From NCBI GenBank assembly GCA_036346405.1, contig CM070566.1, positions 50,285,268 through 50,349,267 on the forward strand: a DNA stretch of 64,000 nucleotides. The letters are read 5' to 3'. The stretch comes from Phyllostachys edulis. Lineage: Eukaryota > Streptophyta > Magnoliopsida > Poales > Poaceae. Made by a program: the position numbers and the translations under genes. Numbering within the stretch: position 1 is the first letter of the stretch; every line of letters starts with the position of its first letter. The notes below the pieces were generated by a model. The model saw nothing but the letters and a program-made list of their open reading frames with translations, did no database searches and was not told the DNA's origin. Of this stretch, positions 56,818 to 64,000 are shown piece after piece.

Positions 56818-59800
56818 CTAGTCAGAGTCAGGGTCGGCGTCGACGATATCTGGCATTGAGTCTTCTGACTCCGCGTCAGACAGGTCGGTCTTGCTTGGCT
56901 GAGTGAGGCGGGTCGAAGGGCCCTCTGGTGCTTGATGGCTGCTTGAAGCACCAACCGGAGCAATTGGAGCTTCACCTGAGGTTCCCGGGTTGCTGGGCGA
57001 CGCATCGACAGCTGGGCCTTTGTTCTGAAGATGACCGGCATGGTCAGTGCGCTTCTCGAAAATTGGGGCAGCCGCAGGTTTCTGGGGATCAGACGGCATC
57101 GTGTAGACTGGAGCTGAAACGGCACTGGAATTAGAAGGATTAACCATTGTGTTTAGCTTGGCAGTTTCTTCTGTGACCGCATCCACCATTTTGACATCAC
57201 TCTTGCCGGACGTTGGAACATCTTGTACTGCCTCAGGAATGCTAGGTGAACCAATTTGTGGATATTCTTTTATGAGTGCGCTTTGGTTTTCATCCCGTGA
57301 TATCTCGACTGCTGTATCTTTTCCTTCAGGACCATCTTTCACCAGAGTCTCTGTTGGCTCATCATCCTTGGTGGATGCCAACCAATCATCATACATGTCT
57401 TCATCCTCCATAGCCTGAGGCTGGTCTCCAGATGGTGAAAACTTATATTTGCCAGCACCAAAAACTGCCTTTTCTGGTGCACCATAATCGAGTCCAGGGC
57501 CTATAGGACCTGCTCTTTCTAGAGAAAGGGCTCGAGGGTGTGTAAGAACATCCAAAGCCAGCAACGCACGCGAACAAAACTCTGCAAGCCTAGTGCCTAT
57601 ATCTAGCTTCCCTGTAATGAACAAAAGATAAAAGTTATTACATAAATGGATATTTGGAACCCCCTACCTAACCCCTCCCACTCGGAATATAGAACCAACA
57701 GAATAAGGGCAAATCAAGATCATGGGTTCAAGTGTGCGGGCATAAGTGTACCAACACTAGTTGATTATTGTTTTTGTCTACAAACTGTATCATGTCAAAA
57801 AGTTAAGGGTACAAGACAATTTCTTGTCAGCTTATATTCCGTTTCAGTGCAAAACCATTGCAGCAAAACCTCTAATCTTTTCTTTCAATCAACTATACAT
57901 TAATTAGGAGACAAATGAAATACTCCATGTGTGACCACTAAACAACATGCTAAGAAATTTTACCTCTTCTGAAGAGTTCAATTCCTTGGGCTAAATAAGG
58001 AGGGCGGGCATGAGAAGAAGAAAGAAAAGATGCCAGCAGTGCCTTCAATGAAGCAAGTTGGAAGTCTGATATGCTTGGCTCCCCAACTGTGGATGGTTTT
58101 TTCTCATACCCCCCTCCTGTGTCACAAGCATTTCTTGCTATGTTAATTAGGAGCAAGTCCACTTCTGTCCTCCAGTGATCTGTCCTCAATGAACCCCCCT
58201 GATCCAGGTGATAAAATGAATATCACATTAAACTGCTGTACTTACACAGTATATACATGAGAGACACTACTGCAAATGCGAACGATTTAGGTCCAGTCAA
58301 CATAGTACCAATTGGATGACATTGGATGACACGGCAATGACTAAAAATGCTATTGAAAATAATAGGGCGCAGTATGAATAAATCGTGAGAAAAATACTAT
58401 ATCCAGTACAAAAATAATATATTTTGTCAATTGGCGCGGTATCCAAAAAATGTATGACTTAATTTGTACCAGTGTCTGGAAAGCCCTACTCGAGGACGTC
58501 TCTGGCTTTGTACCACAGTTGATCTGTGATGATTGTACTCTCTCCTATAGTGATCAAATAAAGATCTCCTTTCTGGCCCTAAAATTGGACCCAGACAGTT
58601 CAAGGTTTTTGCTCAGAAATAGGTCGGTTTCCTGCCAAAATCCGGTCCGATTTTTGTTGCAAATTTCTGTTTTTGAGTTATCTAAATCCTGATGCTTGGA
58701 TCATATCTAACAAGCAATACATATTTTCCGCACAAAATTGGGATCAGTGGTAGTTTAGGGCCTGAACCTGTCATCTCAAAGAAAAATCTAAACCAGACGA
58801 ATTTTCGATTGAGCAGCAGGTTACTGGCAGTTTTCCAAACCCTCCTTAAAATAATGATTTCCAACCAATATATCAGATAAAAAAATGTTTCTCTTGGATG
58901 AACACATATATAGAGAATAAAGACTAATAAGAAAAAGAAAGACAAGAAAGAGTAACAAGAAAAACAGAAGACGTGCAAACAAGATAGATTAGAGGCATAC
59001 CACATTCAGAAGAACTTCCAATGTTTCTAGTGCAGCTATTTTGATAGAGAGTGGAGTCAACATTCTACCATCAGCTGTTGTTTCAGGAGTCATTCCCTTC
59101 GATGTGGTTGGTATGGAAGAACTTTTCCTTTTCTTTGGGCTGATTGCGGCCTTCTCTGAACCCAACGCATGTGAGTTTTGCATTTGTGATTCTTGCTTCC
59201 TCTTCTTGGAGTAACTTTTTGATGATGATTCATTTGTCACTTTTGATGGATCTGTACTGAATAAAGTCACGTCGTTTCCACAACTATCATCCAGATCACC
59301 AACTGCATTGCTGACTATTACCTCAAGCAAATGCAGAGACATCCCTGATAACAAAGACACCTATTCAGCAACAGGTGCAACTGGAAATTGACTAAGGTTT
59401 CGTTTGGGATTGCGGTGGATTATGATAACCTTGTTTGGTTTTGCCGCTTTTAGATACTTGGGTGTTTGGCTAGCTGTTTTTTCCTTAATCAAGTTGCAAA
59501 CGGATATATTATTGTGTTCCAGACCATATGAGATGAAATGTGAGAGGACAACCATTGGATAGCAGAACTAATGTAACTTCAATCTGATTTATCAAACAGA
59601 GTAATAGACTTTTCACAATTTCTTTTCACAGCAGCTTTAAAAGCAAGCACAGCACAACAACTGCAAATTGAGCCTAAAAGACGACCAAGGCTAAGAACCA
59701 AACATGCGGATGGATGCAGTTGGAAGTATGACAGTCATTCCACAAACAAAAGCATGAAATGGACCAATCCTGTAGGGGATGTGAATGTAAAGTTACTGAA

Positions 59801-62800
59801 TCTCAAGTTTTAAAGACATGGAAGAATGGTTAAACCATAGTCCCTTGTACGCAACATGGGAGATATCTCCAAGATCTAACCTGTTAGCAACTCCAACAAA
59901 TACCCTGAGGATGCTAAATTTGAGGTTCTGATGGAGCATCACTGCCAAAGGATTATTATAAACTATATCCCTCTTATCAGTGACAGTTATTACAAATTTG
60001 CTGACGCAACATGCCAAAGAGAATATTTGAAGAATGATGCATTTTGTCATGTGGGGACGTTATTACCGGCGCCGCCGCCGGTAGGATCAGCCCCAACCGG
60101 CGCACGCCACAGCCCATCCAATTCGGCAGCAGCCGAATAAGCTATCCCTTAATTTCCTTATCTCCCCATTGAATTAGAGATAAGATAGTTTGTTAGAGAC
60201 AAGGTTTGCTATTTAAATTAGAGATGGGATATTTGAATTATAGATTAGATTAGATTAGTTATTTGAATAAGAGATAAAGTTAGAGATCGAATGTTAGGGG
60301 CTGCTACTTAATAGCCAGCCGAAACCTCATTAAGATCAATCAAGAAATATCAAAAGGGTTTCTACCCACAAACCTGCCGCACCCTGTGCTTTGGCGCGCC
60401 GACATCACGGCACCGCCGAGGCGCAGGCGTGCAGTCCGCATCCACTTCCCTCGCACTCATATTTCTTGCGTTCATTCTTGTCGGCAATTGGTTCGGTCGA
60501 CACATTTCAAAATTATGTGTTCAAAATGGCAACAGGAAAAAAGAAAGAATGGACGTTGTATCTCCGCTTTGAAGGAAACTCAACCATTTTGCTTGTTACT
60601 AATTCCGAAAACAGGCATGCCATAATACATTTCTAGTCTGAGATACTATCACAGTATTACCATGACAAGAAACTAATTATGACTATAACTTCTTATCGTC
60701 ACTTGTATTCTATTAAAAGCTAGCATCATACAACTGTAAACAAATACACAAGAAATAAAGAACCACCTACCAACACCCATGGAGGTCAGCAGTAGCTGCA
60801 CAATGTTGTAAACTTTTGTCCTCATGGTACGCAACTTCGCTATTTTGAAGAACTCAGTAATAAGCCGTACAATATTAGCAGCATGTGGTAAAAGTTGGCT
60901 GCAGGATGGTAAGCATAAATTAGATATTCCTTTTCCATTAATCAGCTCAAATTCAAACCAATATTAAAATAAAAGTACTATAGAAAACTCAAATTGTGTC
61001 CATTCTAAAAAATTATTTAGAATTCAAACATTATTATTGCTTTTGTATTGTCTGTGTTTTCTTTACTTATGCTTCAAGCTTGTGAAAAATGCACATGATA
61101 TGTCTTAAATAATAATGACAATAGCTAATATGCATGTTACCTTCGCATTCCTTTAATAGTTGCACTAAGCAAATCCAAGAAAGTTGAATGCAATGATGGA
61201 AGCTCAAAACAAATAAGTTCTTGGTGCAAGGAAGTTGTTGAAGGAAACAGCTTTTTATGCAATGATCCATCAACTAACAGCACTCTTCGTATCAAAGCTA
61301 TCAAAGCGCGCACTGGAACGTTGACCTTTTGACAAGCAAACCAATAGAGCTTAGAACAAAATGGTATTATAAAATAGTAGCTTATAAGTACCACTAGGTA
61401 ATAATGATAATGTACAGAAAAGTTCTGCTTTGGACAAACCTGAACTGGATAATAACTAGTCAGCATCACACAGCAGCAATGGACAAGGGCTGAAATGGTA
61501 GGAACAGTACAGACACGAAATTTCTTCGTGACATGCACATTTCCTCCGGAACTTATTTGATCTCCCAACATCGGCGGAGGATCATTTCCAGGTGGAACTA
61601 GTAACACCATAATTTCATGGCCATTCTTTTCTGCAAAAGTAATGGTTAGAAGTCACCCTGAAATGGTAGAACTAAGGTAAGAATAGCAGATAGCTGCCAT
61701 ATCTTACCTTCTTCCAGCCCAAGAAAAGCTTCATTCAAAAGATTGTTTACCACAATTAGTATCTTTTGAATCATTAGTGACCAACTGTCCCCGGAAACTC
61801 GGACAGAAGGTAACAATGCTAAGGCTTTTGCAAATTTCTGGAGGATTGGAAGAGCAGAGGTCGGTCAACCCAAACAGAAATTTCATGACAAGGGCAAAGG
61901 AAAGAAAAAAAAATGTGACAATGAAGCACACAAGTTTATGTCTGCTCAGCCTTCAGATCATATTACTTCAATAATAAAGAGTGAAGGCATGCACTGCTCA
62001 CCTCTGATGGTTTTACATTGACTTCTGTACTCATAACCCTTGCTGCAATGGCAGATTCGACCTGAAATTTTTAAACGTAAGTACAAAAACTGTAACAAAT
62101 AATATAGCGGAGAAGTAGAACAGGCAGGGCAATAGGAACAGAAAAATAGAACATGCAGGAAACAGGAACTGTGAAAAATACGGCTACATATGTATTTCTA
62201 GTGATGCTAGTGAACTTCTGGAGGCTCCGGCATCACATCTCACTCTGGTACTCTCCTAGAAACCATTTCTATAGAACTGCCTGTCATTGGGAGTGTTTGA
62301 GCATGAAAACTTAAGTAACACCCCTTGCAAACTTATGTAACAGAGCGAGGGGCACAGCTCTGTGTTGGGGGTATCTTCAGAAAAATTGCCATAGCTTAAG
62401 GAGTAAGGAACTAAGGACTAAGGAGTAACCACAGTAGGCAGAAGAATATGTGGTTTGTTAGGTGCATTGTATTATGTAAAAACTAATGAGGAATGACAAA
62501 ACAAGAAAAAGGAATACATGACAAGGAAGCCTAAAGAGGGACGTACAGAACATAATAACTCTTGCATCCCCAGTCACTCAGCATTTGAATAGTAATAGAC
62601 ATAAGATTAGCTCAGGTAAATATCTAGAGCTCCTACAGTCATTCAATGCTTCAGCCCATACATACATACATACCAAGAAAATCACAATGAAACAACATCT
62701 TATAAAATTTCAACTCCTACAGCCCTACATTTATCCAGAAACAATAAATTTTCGTTTAAAGCTATTCTCAAAGAAATTTCATTTTGTTTTTCTGCTGGAT

Positions 62801-64000
62801 ACTGAGCACTACATATTTACCCAGAACAGGAAATAGATTAGAACAAAAAAAAGTCATACTTTATTGTAGTGTCGATTTACAGCTGATGGGAACAATTTAA
62901 TAACTGTCCTGAGCAAATTAATTGCTTCGTCCTGCAAATATAGACATAATCAAATATTTCCTTCTTTAGTGCTTGAAATTAAACAGATAAGCATGTGGAT
63001 GAAAAGACCATACAGCCACTGGACCATTTTCATTTAAGAGCAGCAGCACTGGTTCGACAACTCTTCCAGCAAAGGACGACGCCTCTTTCTTTAAGTTCAA
63101 AAACTTCGCCAATCTAATCAAACAACAAATTATTTTGCTTTCTACTGAACAAAATAGTCACATGCAGAAGAAAATGCAATGAATAAACTGTCAAACTAAC
63201 ATTTTAAGTAATCACATTTGTGATACTGTAGAGTGGCCAAGCAACAAAGCAGCTATCTTTCCTATTGAGACAGACTGGTATAGTACATCAACCACTTAAA
63301 ACATATGATTTGATATAGCATATGAAACATAAGAAAGGAGTTTGCACGAACACAGCCTAAAAACAAAGCAGATAAGAAGGCATCCTGATCCTGGAGAATG
63401 TTTAGTTTTGAATCTTGTCGATGGTTGCAGGATACTGGCAGGAGCCAAGTCATTAGTTATTTCACAAGTCACAACTAACAATACAGCCTATGAGCAAACT
63501 GCTAACACAAAATATACAAGCCAAATTTAAACGCCCCAAAAAATAGATAGCAATAAAAATTTGATCTGAATATTTTATGCATTCTGCTTTATGATGATAA
63601 CCAGATTATAGGATTCCACATGAGTCGCAATGGTGTCAATTTTGCAGGACAAAGCTTTTTCAAAATATTATCAGAAAAGGGGGGAAGGAAAGGAAAAGGA
63701 GCAATTTTTTGTTCAAAAAATGAATTTAATAGATGGATCTTTATTGCTGTTCGAAGTAAATTACCATTAATGGAACAAACAGTTTTATTGTTTTTTAGTT
63801 GAAACCAAATGTACATTTCAATGAATCAAGAAGTTCCATCCAGACTAGAATATCAATATTTGAAACGAAGTACATAATGTTATTGGGCCAACCTTACCTT
63901 CTCTCTCTCTCTCTCTCTCTACTGGTTCTGCTAAACATTTGTTAAAAAATGAGCCTATCATCAACAAAATTTGCAAAGCTCCTTGAGAACACCAATAATT
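56818..64000 (-). CDS. PELP1: PELP1/RIX1-like pre-rRNA-processing protein, 3' part of gene
   Basis: Plant PELP1/RIX1-like proteins act in nucleolar 60S ribosome maturation. Exons on the minus strand (GT-AG, inferred): 63014-63113 (FLNLKKEASSFAGRVVEPVL), 62860-62931 (DEAINLLRTVIKLFPSAV), 62002-62061, 61708-61837 (FAKALALLPSVRVSGDSW), 61440-61630 (VPTISALVHCCCVMLTSYY), 61141-61325 (VNVPVRALIALIRRVLLVDG), 60771-60898 (QLLPHAANIVRLITEFFKIA), 59001-59344 (basic, nuclear-signal-like KKRKQ and PKKRKSS), 57964-58198 (DHWRTEVDLLLINIARNACD) and 56818-57611 (KLDIGTRLAEFCSRALLALD, then an acidic Ser/Pro-rich tail ending DADPDSD, stop TAG). Helical-repeat RIX1 sequence precedes the disordered acidic tail, as in the family. 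A further exon may lie at about 63897-64000; the N-terminus is outside. No lesion was seen in these exons. The stop codon touches U2AF65 copy B intron sequence, so the 3' UTR is new. Confidence 0.85.
58199..59000 (-). other. PELP1 intron
   Basis: An intron of about 800 bp between exons 57964-58198 and 59001-59344. It contains a start resembling CACTACTGCAAATGCG at 58265, which could be the end of a small transposon, but no matching right end was found. Nothing else recognised. Confidence 0.5.
59345..60770 (-). other. PELP1 intron with transposon insertions
   Basis: A large intron carrying the solo LTR at 60050-60504 and, at about 59393-59720, a MITE-like stretch beginning GGTTTCGTTTGGGATTGCGG and ending near CTAAGAACCAAACATG, a style of end common in grass MITEs. 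The MITE ends and TSD are not certain. Confidence 0.5.
60050..60504 (+). mobile_element. Probable solo LTR in a PELP1 intron, 455 bp
   Basis: Starts TGTGGGGACG and ends GGTCGACACA. The flanks TGTCA (60045-60049) and TTTCA (60505-60509) agree at four of five bases. It contains leader-like ATCAATCAAGAAATATCAAA at about 60335-60354. There is no internal region, primer site or partner LTR, and no retroviral protein nearby. Confidence 0.55.
63898..63921 (+). repeat. CT microsatellite at the edge of a possible PELP1 exon
   Basis: About eleven CT units. On the minus strand it would read as alternating Glu-Arg codons ending in a GTAAGG donor, following YWCSQGALQILLMIGSFF; whether this is coding cannot be settled here. 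Confidence 0.5.

Noticed and set aside
58265..58900. Small CACTA-type insert in a PELP1 intron
   Set aside because: Only a CACTACTG start is visible; no inverted right end or 3-bp duplication could be found.
60386..60636. Small frames around 60.4-60.6 kb as a gene
   Set aside because: They cross the end of a probable solo LTR within a PELP1 intron and show no family similarity or conserved start.

Overview
This is nuclear DNA from a plant, almost certainly a grass. The evidence is a GT-AG intron-rich U2AF large-subunit gene and a PELP1/RIX1-like gene, plus grass-type CACTA, hAT, Ty1/copia, Ty3/gypsy and L1 elements, many with clean target-site duplications (TSDs). There are no bacterial operons. 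The species cannot be fixed from the window.

Layout. 1-4082: right part of a CACTA transposon (TNP2/DUF4216 remnant, a broken DUF8039 + Ulp1-like gene, a large inverted repeat array, and the right terminal repeat). 4083-7396: a reversed, truncated large gypsy-type LTR. 7397-29500: a tandem segmental array of an unrecognised non-coding module (about 7.4-11.5, 17.8-20.7, 21.5-23.6, 25.9-27.3 and 27.9-29.5 kb). The array is split by a copia-type LTR carrying a nested 3.8-kb solo LTR, an L1 fragment, a 1.5-kb hAT-type element, five smaller hAT-type elements or MITEs, and a 2.3-kb short-LTR element with no retroviral genes.

30046-43464: U2AF65 copy A on the minus strand, destroyed by a copia element in an intron, a chromodomain gypsy element in a coding exon and a hAT element in the RS-domain exon. 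43465-49022: that hAT (DUF659 transposase pseudogene) joined to a truncated Tat/Retand-type gypsy element. 50188-50694: a fragment of the last PELP1 exon (copy A). 50801-53551: LTR-like DNA with two minisatellites. 53552-56816: U2AF65 copy B, lacking its RS exon and last exon. 56818 to the window end: PELP1/RIX1-like gene, minus strand, with at least twelve recognisable exons and the N-terminus outside the window.

The only gene that looks functional here is the PELP1-like ribosome-biogenesis gene. The two U2AF65 copies and the extra PELP1 tail record a segmental duplication later invaded by transposons. A patch at about 33.95-36.28 kb differs from its sister copies almost only at CAG/CTG sites. 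That looks more like a base-calling artefact than evolution, and lesions there should be treated with caution.
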